Source: Desmodus rotundus
Lineage: Eukaryota; Chordata; Mammalia; Chiroptera; Phyllostomidae
Length of the DNA stretch: 64,000 bases
NCBI RefSeq assembly: GCF_022682495.2
Contig: NW_026527280.1
Location: 806,001-870,000, forward strand
Reading direction: 5' to 3'
Positions 1 to 11,810 of this stretch are shown one piece after another; position 1 is the first letter of the stretch; the number at the start of each line of letters is the position of its first letter. The notes under the pieces are model-generated. The model saw only the letters and a list, made by a program, of their open reading frames with translations, ran no database searches and was not told where the DNA came from. A program made the position numbers and the translations under genes.

Positions 1-300
1 TCGCAGTTGGGCGGTCGGGACGGAGGGGTCTGCGCGCTTCCAGCCACTTAGCCCAGGGACCCGCAGCCCGGCCCCAGAGTTCCAAGCTCCACGGAGGCAG
101 GGGGCCTCTTATCACGGGAAGCAGGTGTCTCGCGGGGCTCAAGGCACGGCGTGGGCACTCTCTAGGCGAGAGAGGGTGCCCGTGCCCCGAGAGAGCCCCG
201 GGGAGAGTCCGAGGCCTGGCCGCAGAGGCTGCCATTGCCTCCCCGGGCTCCTACCATGGGGCCTGGCCGTGCTCGCCCGAGGCCCAGGTTCACCGCAGGT
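1..300. repeat. Partial y module and lead-in to the first A monomer
   Basis: The window opens inside a y module (TCGCAGTTGGGCGGTCGGG), at the point matched at 3838 and at every later block end. The array therefore extends to the left of the window. The segment runs through the y-type 'GGAGGCAGGGGGCCTC' stretch and joins ordinary A sequence before the landmark at 301. Confidence 0.93.
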
Positions 301-912
301 GAATGCCTTTTGCGGACGCCAAGGACAGGAGGTCGCCGATTCCCTCACAGAGGTGGGGGTTCGAGCTCCGGGGGACTGAGGCCGCAGCGGTCACACTCCA
401 TTTTTGGGTGGTTCCGCAGAGACTGGAGGGTTGAAGCGGCTGGGTCCAAGTCTGCCGCCTTGTGGCAGGGTGGGGGCTTTGCAGGCGAAGCAAGGCTCTT
501 GGCCTCCCAGGCGGGGCACAGGCCAGACTCCCCAAGGGAGAACCGGTCCTTGGTCGAGGGTCCCGCCCGCCCGCCCGGAACCGCTCCACCTGGCGCGGAA
601 CCGTGGCCGGCCCCTCTTCCAGGCACCAGGTCCCTAGTTCTTTCCTGGCACTCTGCCTCTGCGGGGGTGGGAGAGCTGCTGGGAAGTGTGGTCCACGGGA
701 AAACGCGCGGTCCTCTGGGTGGCAGGGAGGGCCTCCGTTAACACTGACACCAGCCCAGGGACCCTGTGGACCTGGCCTGATATCTCAAGGGGGGGGCACG
801 TTGCCCGGAGGGATGCTCTTGGGGTGGGGCCTGCTTGCGCCTGCGCGGCCCCGCCTCTTGGCCCGAAACCACCCAGCCGCGGCTCGGACAAAAGCCATCT
901 CCTGGGGGCCTC

Positions 913-968
913 CCCCCTGTTCTTCCATCCGTAAAGGGGTCCCCCTTTACGGATGGAAGAACAGGGGG
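913..968. repeat. Palindrome with inverted centre (TC)
   Basis: Arms are identical to the reference palindrome, but the centre at 940-941 is TC, the exact reverse complement of GA. The whole 56-bp element is therefore indistinguishable from the reference copy turned around. Confidence 0.93.
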
Positions 969-1883
969 ATCTTCGCAGTGGTGGGGACGGGACGGAGGGG
1001 TCTGCGGGTTTGCAGCCACATAGGCCAGTTGCTCGCACCCCGGCCCCATGTGTCCCAGCTCCATGGACGAGGTGGGCCGCTTATGGCGGGATGCAGGCGT
1101 CCTGCGGGGGTCAGGGGACGGTGTGGGCACTCCCCGGGCGAGAGAGGGCGCCTGGGACCCGAGAGAGCCCCGGGGAGAGTCCGAGGCCTGGCCGCAGAGG
1201 CTGCCATTGCCTCCCCGGGCTCCTACCATGGGGCCTGACCGTGTTCGCCCGAGGCCCAGGTTCACCGCAGGTGAATGCCTTTTGCGGACGCCAAGGACAG
1301 GAGGTCGCCGATTCCCTCACAGAGGTGGGGGTTCGAGCTCTGGGGGACTGAGGTCGCAGCGGTCACACTGCATTTTTGGGTGGTTCCGCAGAGACTGGAG
1401 AGTTGAAGTGGCTGGGTCCAAGTCTGCCGCTTGTGGCAGGGTGGGGGCTTTAAAGGCGAAGCAAGGCTCTTGGCCTCCCAGGCGGGGCACAGGCCAGACT
1501 CCCCAAGGGAGAACCGGTCCTTGGTCGAGGGTCCCGCCCGCCCGCCCGGAACCGCTCCACCTGGCGCGGAACCGTGGCTGGCCCCTCTTCCAGGCACCAG
1601 GTCCCTAGTTCTTTCCTGGCACTCTGCCTCTGCGGGGGTGGGAGAGCTGCTGGGAAGTGTGGTCCACGGGAAAACGCGCGGTCCTCTGGGTCGCAGGGAG
1701 GGCCTCCGTTAACTCTGACACCAGCCCAGGGACCCTGTGGACCTGGCCTGATATCTCAAGGGGGGGGCACGTTGCCCGGAGGGATGCTCTTGGGGTGGGG
1801 CCTGCTTGCGCCTGCGCGGCCCCGCCTCTTGGCCCGAAACCTCCCAGCCGCGTCTCGGACAAAAGCCATCTCCTGGGGGCCTC

Positions 1884-1939
1884 CCCCCTGTTCTTCCATC
1901 CGTAAAGGGGGTCCCCTTTACGGATGGAAGAAAAGGGGG
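1884..1939. repeat. Palindrome with GT centre and one arm mismatch
   Basis: Centre GT at 1911-1912. The right arm reads GAAGAAAAGGGGG where a perfect arm would have GAAGAACAGGGGG, giving one unpaired position. The same C-to-A change occurs in the palindromes at 4750, 21927, 25764, 29602, 38178 and 42014, always in the A monomer just before a B1. Confidence 0.92.
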
Positions 1940-3690
1940 ATCTTCGCAGTGGTGGGGACGGGACGGCGGGGTCTGCGGGTTTGCAGCCACGTAGGCCAGT
2001 TGCTCGCACCCCGGCCCCATGTGTCCCAGCTCCATGGACGAGGTGGGCCGCTTATGGCGGGATGCAGGCGTCCTGCGGGGGTCAGGGGACGGCGTGGGCA
2101 CTCCCAGGGCGAGAGGGGGCGCCTGGGACACGAGAGAGCACCCGGGAAAATGCCCAGTCCTGGCCCCCGGGGCACCAGTGGCCTCCCCAGGCTCCTGCCG
2201 TGGGACCTGGTCCCGCTCACCTGGGCCCAGGTTCTCCGCAGGTGAATGCCTTTTGCGGACACCAGGGACCACAGGCCGCGAATCCCTTCACGGGCAGGGG
2301 GGGTTCGAGCTCTGTGGGACCCAGGTCGCAGCGCACACAGTCCCTTCTCGCAAAGTTCAGCCCAGACTTTAGAGAGTAGAAGCGTCTCGGTCCAAGTTTT
2401 CCGCCTCGGGGCTGGGTGGGGCCGTATGAGCCAAGAGAGACTCTTAGCCCCCCAGGCAGGTCTCAGGCCCGAGACCCCCAGGGAGACCCGGTCCCTGGGC
2501 GTGGGTCCCGCCCGCCCGGGCCCGCCCAACCTGGCCTGGAACCGTGGCCGGCCCCTCTTCCCTGCCCCAGGTCCCTAGCTCTTCCCTGGCACTCTGCCTC
2601 TGGCGGGGTGGGAGACGGCCTGGCAAGTGTGGTCCACGGGAAAACGCGCCGTCCTCTGGGTGGCAGGGAGGGCCTCAGTTAACTCTGACACCAGCCCAGG
2701 GACCCTGTGGACCACGCCTGATATCTCAAGGGGGGGGCACGTTGCCCGGAGGGATGCTCTTGGGGTGGGGCCTGCTTGCGCCTGCGCGGCCCCGCCTCTT
2801 GGCCCGAAACCACCCAGCCGCGGCTCGGGCAAAAGCCATCTCCTGAGGTCCTCCCCCCTGTTCTTCCATCCGTAAAGGGGGACCCCTTTACGGATGGAAG
2901 AACAGGGGGATCTTCGCAGTGGTGGGGACCAGACGGAGGGGTCTGCGGGTTTGCAGCCACGTAGGCCAGTTGCTCGCACCCCGGCCCCATGTGTCCCAGC
3001 TCCATGGACGAGGTGGGCCGCTTATGGCGGGATGCAGGCGTCCTGCGGGGGTCAGGGGACGGCGTGGGCACTCCCCGGGCGAGAGAGGGCGCCTGGGACC
3101 CGAGAGAGCACCCGGGAAAATGCCCAGCCCTGGCCCCCGTGTCTCCAGTGGCCTCCCCAGGCTCCTGCCGTGGGGCCTGGTCCCGCTCACCTGGGCCCAG
3201 GTTCTCCGCAGGTGAATACCTTTTGCGGACACCAGGGACCACAGGCAGCGGATCCCTTCACGGGCAAGGGGTGTTCGAGCTCTGTGGGACCCAGGTCGCA
3301 GCGCACACAGTCCCTTCTCGCAAAGTTCACCCCAGACTTTAGAGAGTAGAAGCGTCTCGGTCCAAGTTTTCCGCCTCGGGGCAGGGTGGGGCCGTTTGAG
3401 CCAAGAGAGACTCTTAGCCCCCCAGGCAGGTCTCAGGCCCGAGACCCCCAGGGAGACCCGGTCCCTGGGCGTGGGTCCCGCCCGCCCGGGCCCTTGCCCA
3501 CCAGGCGAGGAACACTGGTCCGCCCCTCATCGAGGCCCCGGGTCCCTAGCTCTTCCCTGGCACTCTGCCTCTGGCGGGGTGGGAGACGGGCTGGCAAGTG
3601 TGGTCCACGGGAAAAGGAACGGACCTCTGGGTGGCGGGGAGAGCTTCCAGTTCCACCGACACGACCCCAGGGACCCTGTGAAGCAGGCCT

Positions 3691-4010
3691 GATATGTCCA
3701 GGGTGGGGCCCGTTGCCCCGAGGGAGGCTTGTGCTGGGGCTGCCTGTCCTGAGCCTGCCGGGTCCCGCGTCTCGGCCCGAAACCGGCCAGCAGCGGCTCT
3801 AACCAAAGCCATCTCCTGGGGGCCTCCCCCCTGTCCTTCGCAGTTGGGCGGTCGGGACGGAGGGGTCTGCCCGCTTCCAGCCACTTAGCCCAGGGACCCG
3901 CAGCCCGGCCCCAGAGTTCCAAGCTCCACGGAGGCAGGGGGCCTCTTATCACGGGAAGCAGGTGTCTCGCGGGGCTCAAGGCACGGCGTGGGCACTCTCT
4001 AGGCGAGAGA
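3691..4010. repeat. y module: hairpin-free, diverged second half (reference copy)
   Basis: Starting at GATATGTCCAGG (ordinary copies have GATATCTCAAGG), this module is diverged through to about the AGGCGAGAGAGG stretch. At 3826-3843 the text CCCCCTGTCCTTCGCAG stands where ordinary monomers have the 56-bp palindrome, so the monomer is about 48 bp shorter (923-924 bp). Copies end every block in domain 1 (next landmarks 4138, 7004, 11811, 13684, 17498, 20343, 24180, 28017, 31855, 33750, 36595, 40430 and 44267) and none occurs in domain 2. The NRF1-like site of ordinary monomers is not recognisable in it. Confidence 0.88.
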
Positions 4011-4137
4011 GGGTGCCCGTGCCCCGAGAGAGCCCCGGGGAGAGTCCGAGGCCTGGCCGCAGAGGCTGCCATTGCCTCCCCGGGCTCCTACCATGGGGCC
4101 TGGCCGTGCTCGCCCGAGGCCCAGGTTCACCGCAGGT

Positions 4138-7003
4138 GAATGCCTTTTGCGGACGCCAAGGACAGGAGGTCGCCGATTCCCTCACAGAGGTGGGGGTTCG
4201 GGCTCTGGGGGACTGAGGCCGCAGCGGTCACACTCCATTTTTGGGTGGTTCCTCAGAGACTGGAGGGTTGAAGCGGCTGGGTCCAAGTCTGCCGCCTTGT
4301 GGCAGGGTGGGGGCTTTGCAGGCGAAGCAAGGCTCTTGGCCTCCCAGGCGGGGCACAGGCCAGACTCCCCAAGGGAGAACCGGTCCTTGGTCGAGGGTCC
4401 CGCCCGCCCGCCCGGAACCGCTCCACCTGGCGCGGAACCGTGGCCGGCCCCTCTTCCAGGCACCAGGTCCCTAGTTCTTTCCTGGCACTCTGCCTGTGCG
4501 GGGGTGGGAGAGCTGCTGGGAAGTGTGGTCCACGGGAAAACGCGCGGTCCTCTGGGTCGCAGGGAGGGCCTCCGTTAACTCTGACACCAGCCCAGGGACC
4601 CTGTGGACCTGGCCTGATATCTCAAGGGGGGGGCACGTTGCCCGGAGGGATGCTCTTGGGGTGGGGCCTGCTTGCGCCTGCGCGGCCCCGCCTCTTGGCC
4701 CGAAACCTCCCAGCCGCGTCTCGGACAAAAGCCATCTCCTGGGGGCCTCCCCCCTGTTCTTCCATCCGTAAAGGGGGTCCCCTTTACGGATGGAAGAAAA
4801 GGGGGATCTTCGCAGTGGTGGGGACGGGACGGCGGGGTCTGCGGGTTTGCAGCCACGTAGGCCAGTTGCTCGCACCCCGGCCCCATGTGTCCCAGCTCCA
4901 TGGACGAGGTGGGCCGCTTATGGCGGGATGCAGGCGTCCTGCGGGGGTCAGGGGACGGCGTGGGCACTCCCAGGGCGAGAGGGGGCGCCTGGGACACGAG
5001 AGAGCACCCGGGAAAATGCCCAGTCCTGGCCCCCGGGGCACCAGTGGCCTCCCCAGGCTCCTGCCGTGGGACCTGGTCCCGCTCACCTGGGCCCAGGTTC
5101 TCCGCAGGTGAATGCCTTTTGCGGACACCAGGGACCACAGGCCGCGAATCCCTTCACGGGCAGGGGGGGTTCGAGCTCTGTGGGACCCAGGTCGCAGCGC
5201 ACACAGTCCCTTCTCGCAAAGTTCAGCCCAGACTTTAGAGAGTAGAAGCGTCTCGGTCCAAGTTTTCCGCCTCGGGGCTGGGTGGGGCCGTATGAGCCAA
5301 GAGAGACTCTTAGCCCCCCAGGCAGGTCTCAGGCCCGAGACCCCCAGGGAGACCCGGTCCCTGGGCGTGGGTCCCGCCCGCCCGGGCCCGCCCAACCTGG
5401 CCTGGAACCGTGGCCGGCCCCTCTTCCCTGCCCCAGGTCCCTAGCTCTTCCCTGGCACTCTGCCTCTGGCGGGGTGGGAGACGGCCTGGCAAGTGTGGTC
5501 CACGGGAAAACGCGCCGTCCTCTGGGTGGCAGGGAGGGCCTCAGTTAACTCTGACACCAGCCCAGGGACCCTGTGGACCACGCCTGATATCTCAAGGGGG
5601 GGGCACGTTGCCCGGAGGGATGCTCTTGGGGTGGGGCCTGCTTGCGCCTGCGCGGCCCCGCCTCTTGGCCCGAAACCACCCAGCCGCGGCTCGGGCAAAA
5701 GCCATCTCCTGAGGTCCTCCCCCCTGTTCTTCCATCCGTAAAGGGGGACCCCTTTACGGATGGAAGAACAGGGGGATCTTCGCAGTGGTGGGGACCGGAC
5801 GGAGGGGTCTGCGGGTTTGCAGCCACGTAGGCCAGTTGCTCGCACCCCGGCCCCATGTGTCCCAGCTCCATGGACGAGGTGGGCCGCTTATGGCGGGATG
5901 CAGGCGTCCTGCGGGGGTCAGGGGACGGCGTGGGCACTCCCCGGGCGAGAGAGGGCGCCTGGGACCCGAGAGAGCACCCGGGAAAATGCCCAGCCCTGGC
6001 CCCCGTGTCTCCAGTGGCCTCCCCAGGCTCCTGCCGTGGGGCCTGGTCCCGCTCACCTGGGCCCAGGTTCTCCGCAGGTGAATACCTTTTGCGGACACCA
6101 GGGACCACAGGCAGCGGATCCCTTCACGGGCAAGGGGTGTTCGAGCTCAGTGGGACCCAGGTCGCAGCGCACACAGTCCCTTCTCGCAAAGTTCACCCCA
6201 GACTTTAGAGAGTAGAAGCGTCTCGGTCCAAGTTTTCCGCCTCGGGGCAGGGTGGGGCCGTTTGAGCCAAGAGAGACTCTTAGCCCCCCAGGCAGGTCTC
6301 AGGCCCGAGACCCCCAGGGAGACCCGGTCCCTGGGCGTGGGTCCCGCCCGCCCGGGCCCTTGCCCACCAGGCGAGGAACACTGGTCCGCCCCTCATCGAG
6401 GCCCCGGGTCCCTAGCTCTTCCCTGGCACTCTGCCTCTGGCGGGGTGGGAGACGGGCTGGCAAGTGTGGTCCACGGGAAAAGGAACGGACCTCTGGGTGG
6501 CGGGGAGAGCTTCCAGTTCCACCGACACGACCCCAGGGACCCTGTGAAGCAGGCCTGATATGTCCAGGGTGGGGCCCGTTGCCCCGAGGGAGGCTTGTGC
6601 TGGGGCTGCCTGTCCTGAGCCTGCCGGGTCCCGCGTCTCGGCCCGAAACCGGCCAGCAGCGGCTCTAACCAAAGCCATCTCCTGGGGGCCTCCCCCCTGT
6701 CCTTCGCAGTTGGGCGGTCGGGACGGAGGGGTCTGCCCGCTTCCAGCCACTTAGCCCAGGGACCCGCAGCCCGGCCCCAGAGTTCCAAGCTCCACGGAGG
6801 CAGGGGGCCTCTTATCACGGGAAGCAGGTGTCTCGCGGGGCTCAAGGCACGGCGTGGGCACTCTCTAGGCGAGAGAGGGTGCCCGTGCCCCGAGAGAGCC
6901 CCGGGGAGAGTCCGAGGCCTGGCCGCAGAGGCTGCCATTGCCTCCCCGGGCTCCTACCATGGGGCCTGGCCGTGCTCGCCCGAGGCCCAGGTTCACCGCA
7001 GGT
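4138..7003. repeat. HOR block 2: A-B1-B3y, 2,866 bp
   Basis: Landmarks are at 4138 (A), 5110 (B1) and 6080 (B3, y). This block is a near-perfect tandem copy of the stretch just before it at an offset of 2,866 bp. It shares the GT-centred palindrome (4750; the other is at 1884), found nowhere else in the window. It has one A fewer than the reference HOR, as expected from out-of-register exchange between A monomers. Confidence 0.92.
4750..4805. repeat. Palindrome with GT centre and one arm mismatch
   Basis: Centre GT at 4777-4778. This is a duplicate of the element at 1884 through the 2,866-bp tandem duplication. Confidence 0.92.
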
Positions 7004-10000
7004 GAATGCCTTTTGCGGACGCCAAGGACAGGAGGTCGCCGATTCCCTCACAGAGGTGGGGGTTCGGGCTCTGGGGGACTGAGGCCGCAGCGGTCACACT
7101 CCATTTTTGGGTGGTTCCTCAGAGACTGGAGGGTTGAAGCGGCTGGGTCCAAGTCTGCCGCCTTGTGGCAGGGTGGGGGCTTTGCAGGCGAAGCAAGGCT
7201 CTTGGCCTCCCAGGCGGGGCACAGGCCAGACTCCCCAAGGGAGAACCGGTCCTTGGTCGAGGGTCCCGCCCGCCCGCCCGGAACCGCTCCACCTGGCGCG
7301 GAACCGTGGCCGGCCCCTCTTCCAGGCACCAGGTCCCTAGTTCTTTCCTGGCACTCTGCCTGTGCGGGGGTGGGAGAGCTGCTGGGAAGTGTGGTCCACG
7401 GGAAAACGCGCGGTCCTGTGGGTGGCAGGGAGGGCCTCCGTTAACACTGACACCAGCCCAGGGACCCTGTGGACCTGGCCTGATATCTCAAGGGGGGGGC
7501 ACGTTGCCCGGAGGGATGCTCTTGGGGTGGGGCCTGCTTGCGCCTGCGCGGCCCCGCCTCTTGGCCCGAAACCTCCCAGCCGCGTCTCGGACAAAAGCCA
7601 TCTCCTGGGGGCCTCCCCCCTGTTCTTCCATCCGTAAAGGGGGACCCCTTTACGGATGGAAGAACAGGGGGATCTTCGCAGTGGTGGGGACGGGACGGAG
7701 GGGTCTGCGGGTTTGCAGCCACGTAGGCCAGTTGCTCGCAGCCCGGCCCCATGTGTCCCAGCTCCATGGACGAGGTGGGCCGCTTATGGCGGGATGCAGG
7801 CGTCCTGCGGGGGTCAGGGGACGGCGGGGGCACTCCCCGGGCGAGAGAGGGCGCCTGGGACCCGAGAGAGCCCCGGGGAGAGTCCGAGGCCTGGCCGCAG
7901 AGGCTGCCATTGCCTCCCCGGGCTCCTACCATGGGGCCTGGCCGTGTTCGCCCGAGGCCCAGGTTCACCGCAGATTAATGCCTTTTGCGGACGCTAAGGA
8001 CGGAGGTCGCCGATTCCCTCACAGAGGTGGGGGTTCGAGCTCTGTGGGACTGAGGTCGCAGCGGTCACACTCCATTTTTGGGTGGTTCCGCAGAGTCTGG
8101 AGGGTTGAAGCGGCTGGGTCTAAGTCTGCCGCCTTGTGGCAGGGTGGGGGCTTTGCAGGCGAAGCAAGGCTCTTAGCCTCCCAGGCGGGGCACAGGCCAG
8201 ACTCCCCAAGGGAGAACCGGTCCTTGGTCGAGGGTCCCGCCCGCCCGCTCGGAACCGCTCCACCTGGCGCGGAACCGTGGCCGGCCCCTCTTCCCGGCCC
8301 CAGGTCCCTAGCTCTTCCCTGGCACTCTGCCTCTGGCGGGGTGGGAGACAGCCTGGCAAGTGTGGTCCACGGGAAAACGCGCGGTCCTCTGGGTGGCAGG
8401 GAGGGCCTCCGTTAACTCTGACACCAGCCCAGGGACCCTGTGGACCTGGCCTGATATCTCAAGGGGGGGGCACGTTGCCCGGAGGGATGCTCTTGGGGTG
8501 GGGCCTGCTTGCGCCTGCGCGGCCCCGCCTCTTGGCCCGAAACCTCCCAGCCGCGTCTCGGACAAAAGCCATCTCCTGGGGGCCTCCCCCCTGTTCTTCC
8601 ATCCGTAAAGGGGGACCCCTTTACGGATGGAAGAACAGGGGGATCTTCGCAGTGGTGGGGACGGGACGGCGGGGTCTGCGGGTTTGCAGCCACGTAAGCC
8701 AGTTGCTCGCACCCCGGCCCCATGTGTCCCAGCTCCATGGACGAGGTGGGCCGCTTATGGCGGGATGCAGGCGTCCTGCGGGGGTCAGGGGACGGCGTGG
8801 GCACACCCAGGGCGAAATAGGGCGCCTGGGACACGAGAGAGCACCCGGGAAAATGCCCAGTCCTGGCCCCCGGGGCACCAGTGGCCTCCCCAGGCTCCTG
8901 CCGTGGGACCTGGTCCCGCTCACCTGGGCCCAGGTTCTCCGCAGGTGAATGCCTTTTGCGGACACCAGGGACCACAGGCCGCGGATCCCTTCACGGGCAG
9001 GGGGGGTTCGAGCTCTGTGGGACCCAGGTCGCAGCGCACACAGTCCCTTCTCGCAAAGTTCAGCCCAGACTTTAGAGAGTAGAAGCGTCTCGGTCCAAGT
9101 TTTCCGCCTCGGGGCAGGGTGGGGCCGTATGAGCCAAGAGAGACTCTTAGCCCCCCAGCCAGGTCTCAGGCCCGAGACCCCCAGGGAGACCCGGTCCCTG
9201 GGCGTGAGTCCCGCCCGCCCGGGCCCGCCCCACCTGGCCCGGAACCGTGGCCGGCCCCTCTTCCCTGCCCCAGGTCCCTAGCTCTGCCCTGGCACTCTGC
9301 CTCTGGCGGGGTGGGAGACGGGCTGGCAAGTGTGGTCGACGGGAAATCGCGGGGTCCTCTGGGTGGCAGGGAGGGCCTCCGTTAACTCTGACACCAGCCC
9401 AGGGACCCTGTGGACCTGGCCTGATATCTCAAGGGGGGGGCACGTTGCCCGGAGGGATGCTCTGGGGTGGGGCTTGCTTGCGCCTGCGCGGCCCCGCCTC
9501 TTGGCCCGAAACCACCCAGCCCCGGCTCGGACAAAAGCCATCTCCTGGGGGCCTCCCCCCTGTTCTTCCATCCGTAAAGGGGGACCCCTTTACGGATGGA
9601 AGAACAGGGGGATCTTCGCAGTGGTGGGGACGGGACGGAGGGGTCTGCGGGTTTGCAGCCACGTAGGCCAGTTGCTCGCACCCTGGCCCCATGTGTCCCA
9701 GCTCCATGGACGAGGTGGGCCGCTTATGGCGGGATGCAGGCGTCCTGCGGGGGTCAGGGGACGGCGTGGGCACTCCCCGGGCGAGAGAGGGCGCCTGGGA
9801 CCCGAGAGAGCCCCGGGGAGAGTCCGAGGCCTGGCCGCAGAGGCTGCCATTGCCTCCCCGGGCTCCTACCATGGGGCCTGGCCGTGCTCGCCCGAGGCCC
9901 AGGTTCACCGCAGGTGAATGCCTTTTGCGGACGCCAAGGACAGGAGGTCGCCGATTCCCTCACAGAGGTGGGGGTTCGAGCTCTGGGGGACTGAGGCCGC

Positions 10001-11810
10001 AGCGGTCACACTCCATTTTTGGGTGGTTCCGCAGAGACTGGAGGGTTGAAGCGGCTGGGTCCAAGTCTGCCGCCTTGTGGCAGGGTGGGGGCTTTGCAGG
10101 CGAAGCAAGGCTCTTAGCCTCCCAGGCAGGGCACAGGCCAGACTCCCCAAGGGAGAACCGGTCCTTGGTCGAGTGTCCCGCCCGCCCGCTCGGAACCGCT
10201 CCACCTGGCGCGGAACCGTGGCCGGCCCCTCTTCCAGGCACCAGGTCCCTAGTTCTTTCCTGGCACTCTGCCTCTGCGGGGGTGGGAGAGCTGCTGGGAA
10301 GTGTGGTCCACGGGAAAACGCGCGGTCCTCTGGGTCGCAGGGAGGGCCTCCGTTAACTCTGACACCAGCCCAGGGACCCTGTGGACCTGGCCTGATATCT
10401 CAAGGGGGGGGCACGTTGCCCTGAGGGATGCTCTTGGGGTGGGGCCTGCTTGCGCCTGCGCGGCCCCGCCTCTTGGCCCCAAACCTCCCAGCCGCGTCTC
10501 CGACAAAAGCCATCTCCTGGGGGCCTCCCCCCTGTTCTTCCATCCGTAAAGGGGGACCCCTTTACGGATGGAAGAACAGGGGGATCTTCGCAGTGGTGGG
10601 GACGGGACGGAGGGGTCTGCGGGTTTGCAGCCACGTAGGCCAGTTGCTCGCACCCCGGCCCCATGTGTCCCAGCTCCATGGACGAGGTGGGCCGCTTATG
10701 GCGGGATGCAGGCGTCCTGCGGGGGTCAGGGGACGGCGTGGGCACTCCCCGGGCGAGAGAGGGCGCCTGGGACCCGAGAGAGCACACGGGAAAATGCCCA
10801 GCCCTGGCCCCCGTGGCTCCAGTGGCCTCCCCAGGCTCCTGCCGTGGGGCCTGGTCCCGCTCACCTGGGCCCAGGTTCTCCGCAGGTGAATACCTTTTGC
10901 GGACACCAGGGACCACAGGCAGCGGATCCCTTCACGGGCAGGGGGGGTTCGAGCTCTGTGGGACCCAGGTCGCAGCGCACACAGTCCCTTTTCGCAAAGT
11001 TCAGCCCAGACTTTAGAGAGTAAAAGCGTCTCGGTCCAAGTTTTCCGCCTCGGGGCAGGGTGGGGCCGTTTGGGCCAAGAGAGACTCTTAGCCCCCCAGC
11101 CAGGTCTCAGGCCCGAGACCCCCAGGGAGACCCGGTCCCTTGGCTTGGGTCCCGCCCGCCCGGGCCCTTGCCCACCAGGCGCGGAACCCTGGTCCGCCCC
11201 TCATCGAGGCCCCGGGTCCCTAGCTCTTCCCTGGCACTCTGCCTCTGGCGGGGTGGGAGACGGGCTGGCAAGTGTGGTCCACGGGAAAAGGATCGGACCT
11301 CTGGGTGGCGGGGAGAGCTTCCAGTTTCACCGACACGACCCCAGGGACCCTGTGAAGCAGGCCTGATATGTCCAGGGTGGGGCCCGTTGCCCCGAGGGAG
11401 GCTTGTGCTGGGGCTGCCTGTCCTGAGCCTGCCGGGTCCCGCGTCTCGGCCCGAAACCGGCCAGCAGCGGCTCTGACCAAAGCCATCTCCTGGGGGCCTC
11501 CCCCCTGTCCTTCCCAGTTGGGCGGTCGGGACGGAGGGGTCTGCTCGCTTCCAGCCACTTAGCCCAGGGACCCGCAGCCCGCCCCAGAGTTCCAAGCTCC
11601 ACGGAGGCAGGGGGCCTCTTATCACGGGAAGCAGGTGTCTCGCGGGGCTCAAGGCACGGCGTGGGCACTCTCTAGGCGCGAGAGGGTGCCCGTGCCCCGA
11701 GAGAGCCCCGGGGAGAGTCCGAGGCCAGGCCGCAGAGGCTGCCATTGCCTCCCCGGGCTCCTACCATGGGGCCTGGCCGTGCTCGCCCGAGGCCCAGGTT
11801 CACCGCAGGT
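7004..11810. repeat. HOR block 3: A-A-B1-A-B3y, 4,807 bp
   Basis: Landmarks are at 7004 (A), 7976 (A, with the variant CAGATTAATG), 8947 (B1), 9916 (A) and 10888 (B3, y). GA-centred palindromes start at 7616, 8587, 9556 and 10528. This is the only block with an A inserted between B monomers. The second A is a mosaic: its left part is A, but from about 8,295 it reads CCGGCCCCAGG and TGGCGGGGTGGGAGACAGCC, as B monomers do. The y junction differs slightly (CTTCCCAG at about 11511). Confidence 0.9.

Larger units (their letters stand above)
301..4137. repeat. HOR block 1: A-A-B1-B3y, 3,837 bp
   Basis: Monomer landmarks are at 301 (A), 1273 (A), 2244 (B1) and 3214 (B3, y second half). The block has palindromes at 913 (TC centre), 1884 (GT centre) and 2854 (GA centre), and a hairpin-free y junction at 3831. 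The second A has GCTTTAAAGG at about 1448, a marker shared with the second A of the blocks starting at 13684, 24180 and 40430. This four-monomer arrangement is the commonest in domain 1 and is taken as the reference HOR. Confidence 0.92.
1634..7411. repeat. Two tandem copies of a 2,866-bp segment
   Basis: From about 1,634 to 4,545 the sequence matches 4,500-7,411 at an offset of 2,866 bp. In the part read there are only two or three substitutions (for example GACCAGACGG/GACCGGACGG at 2,930/5,796). The shared GT-centred palindrome and GGTCGCAGGG confirm common origin. Left of 1,634 and right of 7,411 the copies diverge at several diagnostic sites. Confidence 0.85.

Noticed and set aside
254..310. 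ACCATGG start context followed by CAGGTGAAT (splice-donor-like) in A monomers
   Set aside because: Both are short matches repeated in every A monomer with no consistent acceptor, exon or polyadenylation signal. A spliced non-coding transcript cannot be excluded but is not supported.
913..968. The palindrome as a rho-independent terminator or a tRNA-like gene
   Set aside because: It has no downstream T run, occurs in eukaryote-like satellite, and has a 2-nt centre with no tRNA-type arms.
7165..8415. Longest open frame in the window (416 codons, plus strand)
   Set aside because: It spans parts of two satellite monomers, has homologous but broken counterparts in every other monomer, and overlaps long frames on both strands. 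Long frames are expected at this GC content because stop codons are AT-rich.
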